Part shown: one piece after another, positions 9,186 to 18,313 of the stretch
Numbering within the stretch: the first letter of the stretch is position 1
Layout of the letters: every line of letters begins with the position of its first letter
NCBI RefSeq assembly: GCF_001676875.1
Contig: NZ_JYKA01000006.1
Location: 124,001 to 188,000 of the forward strand
Length of the DNA stretch: 64,000 nucleotides
Source: Chromobacterium subtsugae
GTDB lineage: Bacteria > Pseudomonadota > Gammaproteobacteria > Burkholderiales > Chromobacteriaceae
Reading direction: 5' to 3'
Notes under the pieces: generated by a model
The model's database searches: none
The model's input: only the letters and a program-made list of their open reading frames with translations
What the model was told of the DNA's origin: nothing
Program-made: the position numbers and the translations under genes

Positions 9186-9548
9186 ATGAAGTCGAAACAA
9201 AACGAGGCGGGCGGGCTGGTGTATTCCACCGAGCATGGCCGGATGTGTCCGCAATGCCGGCAGCCGCTGGCGCAGTGCGAGTGCGGCAAGCCGGCGGCGC
9301 CGGCGGGCGACGGCATCGCCCGGGTGGCGCGCCAGACCAAGGGCAGGGGCGGCAAGGAAGTGACGGTGGTGAAGGGCTTGCCGCTGGCCGCCGATGCGCT
9401 GGCCCGGGTGGGCAAGCAGCTGCGCACGCGCTGCGGCAGCGGCGGCACGGTCAAGGACGGCGTGCTGGAAATCCAGGGCGATCACGTGGATACGGTGATC
9501 GCCGAACTGGAAAAGCTGGGCTTCAAGAGCAAGCGGGCGGGCGGCTAG
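9186..9548 (+). CDS. yciH: SUI1/eIF1-family translation factor YciH
   Basis: This 120-residue protein has a short N-terminal segment with cysteines (MCPQCRQPLAQCECGK, zinc-ribbon-like) followed by a SUI1 domain. The domain is recognised from RQTKGRGGKEVTVVKGLPL, LRTRCGSGGTVKDGVLEIQGDH and a VIAELEKLGFKSKRAGG tail, the same order as eIF1 and bacterial YciH. YciH can influence initiation fidelity, but its cellular role in bacteria is unsettled. Its stop codon overlaps that of the convergent gene: both read the CTAG at 9545-9548. Confidence 0.93.
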   Translation: MKSKQNEAGGLVYSTEHGRMCPQCRQPLAQCECGKPAAPAGDGIARVARQTKGRGGKEVTVVKGLPLAADALARVGKQLRTRCGSGGTVKDGVLEIQGDHVDTVIAELEKLGFKSKRAGG

Positions 9549-10287
9549 CCGTAGACCGGCTCGCAGCGCCAATCGGCGGGCGCGGTGAATTGATAGGACT
9601 GGAACAGCCAGCCGCCGTCCGCTTGCAGGGTGTCTGCCGCCAGCTGTATCAGCGGCGCGGTTTCCCCGCTATGAAACGCAAGCCGGAAGGCGGCGTCGAA
9701 ACGGGCGGCGTAGCCGGGGTCGACCTGGGCCAGGCGTCTGGCAATGGCCTTGCCCTTGGCCGACCACAGGCCGCGCCCGCGCAGATAGTGATTGGCCAGC
9801 AGCGGCAGAAGCTGGGCCAGCGCCGCGCGCAAGGCGAAATCGGAGAATGGCGCGCGGATGTCGTCGACGAGGTCGGTGAGGGCGTAGCGCGACGCGTCGC
9901 GGGCGGCGGCGTCCCATGGCGGCGGGCCGCGGCGCAGCGCGGCTTGCGCCATGGCCTTGGCTTGGGCGGCCAGCGCTTCGTCGCCGCAGAGCAGCCGGCC
10001 GTCGTTGACCATGGACGCCAGCGAAGGCACGCCGCTGGGCCGGTCTACATGGTCGAAGAAATACTGCAGCGTGTGCAGGTCATGGATGAAGGCCTCGACC
10101 GGCCAACCCTGTTCCCGCAGCGACTCGCGCCTGGCGGCGGGCAGCTGGCGATGGATGAGCACCAGGTCGATGTCGGACTTGCCGTGGCCTGGCCGCGCAC
10201 GATGGAGCCGGTCATCAACGCGCAGCCGGCATCGGGGAAACGGCTGCTGGCCACTTGTCTGGCGACGATGTCGGGAGCAGGGCGCAC
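9545..10287 (-). pseudogene. Nucleotidyltransferase-domain protein interrupted by a frameshift
   Basis: A GTG at 10287, preceded by AAGAAAGAG, opens a frame reading VRPAPDIVARQVASSRFPDA and then MTGSIVRGQAT. The expected continuation GKSDIDLVLIHRQLP lies in another frame and carries on to a TAG at 9545. Restoring one base near 10183 would give GSIVRGQATGKSDIDLVLI, the Gly-Ser and Asp-x-Asp catalytic signature of pol-beta-type nucleotidyltransferases. The remaining 220 residues are helical (KEFIHDLHTLQYFFDHVDR-like region, LANHYLRGRGLWSAKGKAI) and could be a helical accessory region. The lesion is either a real inactivating frameshift or a one-base sequencing error. Intact length would be about 247 residues. 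Confidence 0.75.
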
Positions 10288-10349
10288 GCGGACTCTTTCT
10301 TGTTATGAAAAAGACATCTTGCATGCGCGCGCGGTCGGCGGCAAGCCGC

Positions 10350-11171
10350 TTAAAACTTACGTCCCAGCGCCGCCTTGTGCATGATGGTGGAGGCGATCTC
10401 CTCGATCGACTTGTGGGTGGTGCTGATGAAGGTGACGCCGTGGTGGCGGAACATCGATTCCGCTTCGTTCACTTCGCGCCGGCAGTTGTCCATGCTGGCG
10501 TATTTGGAGTCGGGGCGGCGTTCCGAGCGGATATTGTGCAGCCGCGCCGGGTCGATGGTCAGGCCGAAGATCTTGTCCTTGAACGGCAGCAAGAGCTTGG
10601 GCAGGGTCGGGCTGCCCAGGTCCTCCGGCGTCAGCGGATAGTTGGCGGCGCGGATGCCGTACTGCAGCGCCAGGTACAGGCAGGTCGGGGTTTTGCCGGA
10701 GCGCGACACGCCGACCAGGATCACGTCGGCTTCGTCCAGGTCCTTCAGCTTGACGCCGTCGTCGTGGTTCAGCGAGAAGTTGACCGCCTCCATGCGGTGG
10801 TCGTACTTCTCCTCGTTGACCATGCCGTGCGCCTTGCCGACCGACAGCGACGCTTTCTGGCCGATTTCCGCCTCCAGATGGCCGATGAAGGTTTCGAAGA
10901 AATCGATCAGCACCACGTTTTCCAGCCGCAGCGCCTCGCGCACTTCCGGATTGACGATGCTGGTGAACACCAGCGGACGCAGGTGGTCGCGCTCGGCGAT
11001 GTCGCTGATGCGCTGCGCCAACGTCTTGGCCTTGTCGACGGTATCGACGAAGGGCACGGTTTCGCGCTTGAAGTCCAGGGCGTCGAACTGGGTCAGCAGC
11101 GTGTGGCCCAGCGATTCGGCGGTGATGCCGGTGCGGTCGGAGATGAAGAAGGCGGAACGACGATGGGACAT
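10350..11171 (-). CDS. ppsR: PEP synthase regulatory protein PpsR (bifunctional kinase/pyrophosphorylase)
   Basis: A 273-residue DUF299 protein. By family it inactivates PEP synthase by ADP-dependent threonine phosphorylation and reactivates it by Pi-dependent phosphorolysis, tying gluconeogenesis to energy state. The P-loop appears as [15 protein letters not shown], and the N-terminus [21 protein letters not shown] is diagnostic. Start at 11171 gives the usual length (E. coli 277) with AAGG six bases upstream. It is divergent from ppsA, its target, and shares the intergenic region with it. Confidence 0.95.
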   Translation of the reverse strand: MSHRRSAFFISDRTGITAESLGHTLLTQFDALDFKRETVPFVDTVDKAKTLAQRISDIAERDHLRPLVFTSIVNPEVREALRLENVVLIDFFETFIGHLEAEIGQKASLSVGKAHGMVNEEKYDHRMEAVNFSLNHDDGVKLKDLDEADVILVGVSRSGKTPTCLYLALQYGIRAANYPLTPEDLGSPTLPKLLLPFKDKIFGLTIDPARLHNIRSERRPDSKYASMDNCRREVNEAESMFRHHGVTFISTTHKSIEEIASTIMHKAALGRKF

Positions 11172-11454
11172 GATGCACCTTGGCAAAGTGTATTCGGTTG
11201 CGGCAAAGTGTATACCGATGCAAGCCATGGCGATACCTGCCGCTGGCCTCCCGTTTTTGACATGTAATCTTCAAACTACATGACAATATCATTGATTGCG
11301 CGGCGGTTTTGAGATCAACCGTTTGATTGTATTGGCTTAAACCGTTCTCTTGTCGCAATTAAGTCTTGTGCGCTGCAAAAGTTGCTACGCAATCGGCGCG
11401 TAATTCGGCTAGAATGCGGCCCTATCGTCCCAATCCAACACAGGAAGTGAAGTG
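11172..11454. promoter_or_regulatory. Divergent regulatory region between ppsR and ppsA
   Basis: This 283-base, relatively AT-rich gap must hold promoters for both genes. On the ppsA side a TAGAAT -10 element is visible at 11410-11415 without a clear -35. An inverted repeat CATGTA/TACATG (11261-11266 and 11277-11282, 10-base spacer) lies mid-gap and could bind a dimeric regulator. Its identity is unknown. Confidence 0.4.
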
Positions 11455-13842
<2,388 letters not shown>

Positions 13843-13873
13843 GGCTGTCGATAATCCATCAGTAAAGTCAAAC

Positions 13874-13902
13874 AAACCGCCCGGCAACGGGCGGTTTTTG
13901 TT
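13874..13902 (+). terminator. Intrinsic terminator after ppsA
   Basis: Stem AAACCGCCCG/CGGGCGGTTT with a GCAA tetraloop and TTTTTGTTT tail, about 30 bases after the ppsA stop. Confidence 0.88.
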
Positions 13903-13922
13903 TGTCCGGCGCCGGCATCGCG

Positions 13923-14585
13923 TCAGCGGCCGGGGTCGATATTCCTGCCCAGCTGGTCCTGGATCTGCTTGGCCTTCTCCAACAGCCGCTCGGTGCCTTT
14001 CTCCCGCTCCGCATCCTGTTGCTGCCGCGCCTCCTCGGCCTCGCGCTCGGCGGCCATCGCCTGCTGTTCGCCTTCTTGCAGCAGTTTCTCGATGGCGTCG
14101 AAGTCAAAGAAGTCGCGGGTATTGGCCAGCCGCTCCGAGTAGTGCACCACGTTGGCGGTGTCGGCCAGGATGATGGACGGCGCGGTGTAGCCGCTGAGCG
14201 GGTATTCGGTGATCAGCACGCCGTAGCGCTTGTGGAAATCGCGGCCGCGCAGCGTGGACAGCAGCGCGATATTGGGCAGGCCGTGCTCGTGGCGCGCGCG
14301 TTCCAGCGACGACGGCGAGTCGACGGTGATCACGATCAGCTTCAGGTGCGGCCAGCTGTCGAGGAAGCGCCGGGTTTCGCGCAGCAGCAGCAGGCCGGCG
14401 TGTTCGTCCTCGTCCACCGACAGCAGGGTGACGATCAGTTTGGGCGTGTGGGAGAAGCTCTCCAGCGCGGCGTCGTGTTTCTGGTCGTCCACCAGCATGA
14501 AGCTGGGCAGGTAGTTTCCCTTGCGCGGGAAATCGCCGATGACGGGCAGCATGTCATCGCCATACTGTATCCAAAAGTCTTCCAT
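13923..14585 (-). CDS. Tpx-like peroxiredoxin-fold protein without cysteines, with coiled-coil tail
   Basis: This 220-residue protein aligns by eye with thiol peroxidase (Tpx). LPSFMLVDDQKHDAALESF corresponds to the Tpx strand before the active site, and NIALLSTLRGRDFHKRYGVLI, YPLSGYTAPSIILADTANVVHYSE match the second half of Tpx. The active-site loop reads LLSVDEDEHAGLLLLRE where Tpx has the peroxidatic Cys, and the whole protein contains no cysteine. It therefore cannot be a classical peroxidase. Residues about 175-220 form a charged Glu/Gln/Arg-rich helix, probably a coiled coil. The ATG at 14585 is eight bases after GAGGAGG. Role unknown; perhaps a scaffold or regulator. Confidence 0.8.
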   Translation of the reverse strand: MEDFWIQYGDDMLPVIGDFPRKGNYLPSFMLVDDQKHDAALESFSHTPKLIVTLLSVDEDEHAGLLLLRETRRFLDSWPHLKLIVITVDSPSSLERARHEHGLPNIALLSTLRGRDFHKRYGVLITEYPLSGYTAPSIILADTANVVHYSERLANTRDFFDFDAIEKLLQEGEQQAMAAEREAEEARQQQDAEREKGTERLLEKAKQIQDQLGRNIDPGR

Positions 14586-14650
14586 ATGCGCTCCTCCTCG
14601 AATTTTCATCGTGGACGAGCAGACGGCGAAATCAAGGATTTCGTCCTAAA

Positions 14651-14680
14651 TGAAACGAAAAACCCGCTTCGCAACGGGTT
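14651..14680 (-). terminator. Intrinsic terminator after dctA
   Basis: On the reverse strand AACCCG/CGGGTT encloses an 8-base loop and is followed by TTTTTCGTTT, 22 bases after the dctA stop. Confidence 0.75.
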
Positions 14681-14702
14681 CGACAGCTAGCTGAAGCGAG
14701 GC

Positions 14703-16028
14703 TCAGCGCGTTTGCAGCGCCGGCTCCGGCATGGCTTCCCGCCGCTCCTTGGGCGGGGCCGGCGGCTCGCCGCCTTCCAGCACCAGGCGCATCTTCTCCA
14801 CGTCCAGCGCCTTTTCCCACTTGGCGATCACCACGGTGGCGACGCCGTTGCCGATCAGATTGGTGATGGCGCGCGCTTCGGACATGAAGCGGTCGATGCC
14901 GATCAGCAGCGCCAGGCCCTCCACCGGCAGCTTGCCGCCCAGCGTGGCCAGCGTGGCGGCCAGCGTGATGAAGCCGCCGCCGGTCACCGCCGCCGCGCCC
15001 TTGGAGGTGAGCAGCAGCACGCCGATGATGGCCAGCTCCTCGCCCAGCGTCAGGTTCACATTGGTGGCCTGGGCGATGAAGATGGCCGCCATGGTCAGGT
15101 AGATGGAAGTGCCGTCCAGATTGAACGAGTAGCCGGTGGGCACCACCATGCCGACCACCGGTTTCGCGCAGCCCAGGTTTTCCAGCTTTTTCATGATGCC
15201 CGGCAGCGCCGATTCCGACGACGAGGTGCCCAGCACCAGCAGGATTTCTTCCTTGATGTAGACCAGGAACTTCCACAGGCTGAAGCCGGAGAAGCGGGCG
15301 ATGGCGCCCAGCACGATGAAGACGAAGGCGAAGCAGGTGAGATACACGCAGGCCATCAGGAAGCCCAGCTGTTTCAGCGAGCCGATGCCGTACTTGCCGA
15401 TGGTGAAGGCCATCGCGCCGAAGGCGCCGATCGGGGCCAGCTTCATCAGCATGTTGATCACGCCGAACAGCGCGTGCGAGAACTCGTCCAGGATGTGGAC
15501 GATGTTCTTGCCGTTGTCGCCCATTTTGGTCAGCGCCAGGCCCAGCAGCACCGAGAAGGTCAGCACCTGCAGGATCTCGCCGCTGGCGAAGGCACCCACC
15601 ACGCTGTCCGGAATGATGTGCAGCAGGAAGTCCACGGTGTTCATGTCCTTGGCGCCAGCGGTGAACTTGGCGATGTCCTTGGCGTGCAGCGTGTGCGGGT
15701 CGATGTTGAGGCCGGCGCCAGGCTGCAGCAGGTTGACCACGATCAGGCCGATCACCAGCGCCAGCGTGGTGACGGCTTCGAAGTACAGCAGCGACTTGAC
15801 GCCGACGCGGCCGACTTCCTTCATATCGCCCATCTTGGCGATGCCGACCACCACGGTGGAAAAGATGATGGGGGCGATCAGCATCTTGATCAGCTTGATG
15901 AAGGCGTCGCCCAGCGGTTTCATCTTGGCGGCGAAATCGGGCATGAAGCTGCCCAGCAGCACGCCGGCGGCGATGGCGATCAACACCTGTACGTAAAGGC
16001 GCGAATAGAACGGAGTCTTGGTTTGCAT
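14703..16028 (-). CDS. dctA: C4-dicarboxylate/proton symporter of the DAACS family (DctA-like)
   Basis: A 441-residue inner-membrane transporter with about eight membrane segments and two re-entrant loops. The signature [14 protein letters not shown] (serine-rich hairpin 1) and [20 protein letters not shown], followed by [28 protein letters not shown], are those of DctA, which imports succinate, fumarate and malate with protons. GltP/GltT glutamate carriers are close relatives, so substrate is inferred. The start at 16028 gives normal length. The proximity to ppsA and ppsR fits growth on organic acids but may be coincidental. Confidence 0.9.
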   Translation of the reverse strand: MQTKTPFYSRLYVQVLIAIAAGVLLGSFMPDFAAKMKPLGDAFIKLIKMLIAPIIFSTVVVGIAKMGDMKEVGRVGVKSLLYFEAVTTLALVIGLIVVNLLQPGAGLNIDPHTLHAKDIAKFTAGAKDMNTVDFLLHIIPDSVVGAFASGEILQVLTFSVLLGLALTKMGDNGKNIVHILDEFSHALFGVINMLMKLAPIGAFGAMAFTIGKYGIGSLKQLGFLMACVYLTCFAFVFIVLGAIARFSGFSLWKFLVYIKEEILLVLGTSSSESALPGIMKKLENLGCAKPVVGMVVPTGYSFNLDGTSIYLTMAAIFIAQATNVNLTLGEELAIIGVLLLTSKGAAAVTGGGFITLAATLATLGGKLPVEGLALLIGIDRFMSEARAITNLIGNGVATVVIAKWEKALDVEKMRLVLEGGEPPAPPKERREAMPEPALQTR

Positions 16029-16173
16029 GTTTGTCCCGACTGGCGTTGCGTTGCATGGAATGCGGGCTCTTGTTGGCCCATTTGCATCCGATGCTAACAA
16101 CTGACTCAAGTCGGGAGCATTGTCGATATCCCTATCGGGGATAACCCTGACGACTTATCCGCAATGGCCAGGC

Positions 16174-16776
16174 TCAGTGCAGCTGCTTCAGATAGGAGGC
16201 GAAGCCGCTGAGCAGCATCTCCACCGAGATGGCTGTCAGCACCAGGCCCATCAGCCGCTCCAGCGCGGTGATCGCCTGTTCGCCCAGCAGTTTTTGCAGC
16301 CGGCTGGAGAACAGGAAGGTGACGGTGGTGACCAGCATGCAGATGGTCAGCGCGCCCATCCACTCCAGCATCCGGCCCGGCTCGCGCGTGGACAGCAGCA
16401 GCACGGTGGCCATCGCCGACGGGCCGGCGATCAGCGGAATGGCGATAGGCACGATGAAGGGCTCGCCGTGCAGCTTGTCGCCGCCGAACACGCTGCCTTC
16501 GCCGGGGAAGATCATCTTGATGGCGATCAGGAACAGGATCACGCCGCCGGCGATGCGCATCGACTCGTCGGTCAGGTGCATCAGTTCGAGGAAGTTGCGG
16601 CCGAACAGCATGAAGATGGTCAGCACCAGGAAGGCGATCAGGCATTCGCGGTAGACCACGCGGCGGCGGCGTTCCGGCTTCACCTGCTTGAGCGCGGCGA
16701 TGAACAGCGGGATATTGCCCAGCGGATCGGTAATCAGGATCAGCAGGATGGTGGCGGACAGGAAGGAAGTTTGCAT
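16174..16776 (-). CDS. MarC/YhgN-family integral membrane protein
   Basis: This 200-residue protein has six hydrophobic segments (for example SATILLILITDPLGNIPLFI and AGGVILFLIAIKMIF). The motifs ITDPLGNIPLF and PIAIPLIAGPSAMATVLLL are characteristic of the MarC family (UPF0056), once wrongly linked to multiple antibiotic resistance. Function is unknown. I chose the ATG at 16776 because it places the first membrane segment at the N-terminus as in E. coli YhgN (197 residues). A single gene, with a long divergent gap to the lipoprotein genes. Confidence 0.92.
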   Translation of the reverse strand: MQTSFLSATILLILITDPLGNIPLFIAALKQVKPERRRRVVYRECLIAFLVLTIFMLFGRNFLELMHLTDESMRIAGGVILFLIAIKMIFPGEGSVFGGDKLHGEPFIVPIAIPLIAGPSAMATVLLLSTREPGRMLEWMGALTICMLVTTVTFLFSSRLQKLLGEQAITALERLMGLVLTAISVEMLLSGFASYLKQLH

Positions 16777-16969
16777 GTCGTGGCGGCGGCTCGGTTGACG
16801 CCGGGGCAAGCGTCCCGGCCGTCATGGTGATTGTGTTAAAAATTATTTCGATGACAATGTATTTTCAGCGGCGGCTTTTGTTAGACTGCCAGTCCGTGAA
16901 GATACGATGGCGGATTGTCCGCTTTGTGTTTTATTTTCTTTTAGCGTGCTGACTCGCAGAGATATTTAC

Positions 16970-17593
16970 ATGATATTCAAAAATTATAAGCTTTTTTCCG
17001 GCGCAAATCGCTGGTTCGCAGCATGTCTGCTGGCAGGCAGCTCCCTGCTGACCGGCTGCGCCAGCGTCTATGTCGACACCGCCACCAAGAATGTGCCGGT
17101 GTCGGAGCTGAAAAAACCGGCGTCGCCGCAGCCGGTGCAACTGGTGTTCGAATTCCAGAACCAGGGCATGCCGGTGCCGCGCGCCACCGAATTCCTGCAG
17201 GCCGCGGTCAAGACCCAGGTGGCGGAATCGGGCCTGTTCTCCGCGGTGGCAACCCAGCCGACCGCTGGCGCGCCGATTCTGAACATCAGCCTGAACAACA
17301 TCCCGCTGAACCAGGGCAATGCCGGCGGCTTCGTCACCGGACTGACCTTCGGCGCGGTCGGCACCGCGGTGACCGACGGCTATGTCTGCACCGTCAGCTA
17401 CCTGCCGGCGGGCAGCAGCAAACCGATAGTCAAGACGGCGCGGCACGCCATCCACACCACGATAGGCAACGCCGAGCCGCCGGCGGGGGCGAAAAAGTCG
17501 GCCAATGTCGGCGAGGCGGTGCTGCAGATGACTCATGAAGTCTTGAGCAACGCGCTGCGCGATTTGTCGCAGGACAGCGGATTCGGCAATTAA
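16970..17593 (+). CDS. Hypothetical lipoprotein
   Basis: A 207-residue protein with a signal sequence and lipobox LLTG-C (Cys about residue 30), so it is probably anchored in the outer membrane or periplasmic face of the inner membrane. The mature part includes VQLVFEFQNQGMPVPRATEFLQ and a glycine-rich hydrophobic stretch GGFVTGLTFGAVGTAVTDGY. No family is recognised with certainty. An ATG at 16907 exists but would put 21 non-signal residues in front. The next lipoprotein gene starts 18 bases after its stop, suggesting an operon of two related envelope proteins. Confidence 0.75.
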   Translation: MIFKNYKLFSGANRWFAACLLAGSSLLTGCASVYVDTATKNVPVSELKKPASPQPVQLVFEFQNQGMPVPRATEFLQAAVKTQVAESGLFSAVATQPTAGAPILNISLNNIPLNQGNAGGFVTGLTFGAVGTAVTDGYVCTVSYLPAGSSKPIVKTARHAIHTTIGNAEPPAGAKKSANVGEAVLQMTHEVLSNALRDLSQDSGFGN

Positions 17594-17611
17594 TCAAGCA
17601 AAAGGCACATC

Positions 17612-18199
17612 ATGCAAAAAATCATCAAACTGGCTATCGTGGCGCTGCTCGGCGCGTCTTCCCTGCTGCTGACCGGCTGCGCGCAGATGGTGATGTCTCC
17701 GGCCAAGCCGTCGATGGAAAACATCGCCAAGATCCGCGAGAGCAATCTGACGCCGGTGGCGGTAGGCGCGTTCAAGCCGGCGGCCAGCCTGAGCGCCGAC
17801 GCTGACAAGAGCCTCAGCGTGCGCGGCGCGAACAGCCTGACGGCGCCGACCGACGGCTCTTTCTCCCAGTATCTGGGCGCGACGCTGAAGGCCGAATTGC
17901 AGGCGGCGGGCCTGCTCGACGACAAGTCGGGCGCGCAAGTGAGCGGCGAGTTGCTGGAAAACGCGCTGGACCCGGCGATGTCGACCGGCACGGCGGCCTT
18001 GGCCGCGCGCTTCGTGGTGACGCGCGACGGCGCCGTGCGCTACGACCGCAAGGTGGAGGCGAAGTCGCAGTGGGAGTCGTCCTTCATCGGCGCGGTGGCC
18101 ATTCCGCTGGCGGCCAGCCAGTACGAGGGCCTGTATCGCAAGCTGGTGAGCCAGTTGCTGGCGGACGAGGACTTCCGCAAGGCCTTGGCGAAGAACTGA
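17612..18199 (+). CDS. Hypothetical lipoprotein
   Basis: This 195-residue protein begins MQKIIKLAIVALLGASSLLLTGC, a textbook lipoprotein signal with Cys23 as the lipidation site. The mature chain resembles auxiliary lipoproteins of unknown role (GSFSQYLGATLKAELQAAGLLDD, then GAVRYDRKVEAKSQWESSFIGAVAIPLAA), a pattern of strand-helix repeats seen in YajG/GNA1162-like proteins, though I cannot assign one. Together with the preceding gene it may act in the cell envelope. A long bidirectional terminator follows. Confidence 0.78.
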   Translation: MQKIIKLAIVALLGASSLLLTGCAQMVMSPAKPSMENIAKIRESNLTPVAVGAFKPAASLSADADKSLSVRGANSLTAPTDGSFSQYLGATLKAELQAAGLLDDKSGAQVSGELLENALDPAMSTGTAALAARFVVTRDGAVRYDRKVEAKSQWESSFIGAVAIPLAASQYEGLYRKLVSQLLADEDFRKALAKN

Positions 18200-18226
18200 C
18201 GCGCGCCGCTGGCGGCGGGCGGGCAT

Positions 18227-18266
18227 AAAAAGGGCCGGGAGGGCATGACGCCTTCCCGGCCCTTTT
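18227..18266. terminator. Bidirectional intrinsic terminator between lipoprotein and rlmL genes
   Basis: Long hairpin AAAAGGGCCGGGA.. paired with ..TCCCGGCCCTTTT, with A/T tracts on both sides, placed between two convergent genes so it can serve both directions. Confidence 0.88.
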
Positions 18267-18313
18267 CGCGCCATCCGGCCGCAGTGCGAGCGGATGGCGG
18301 CTGAGGCGGCCGA

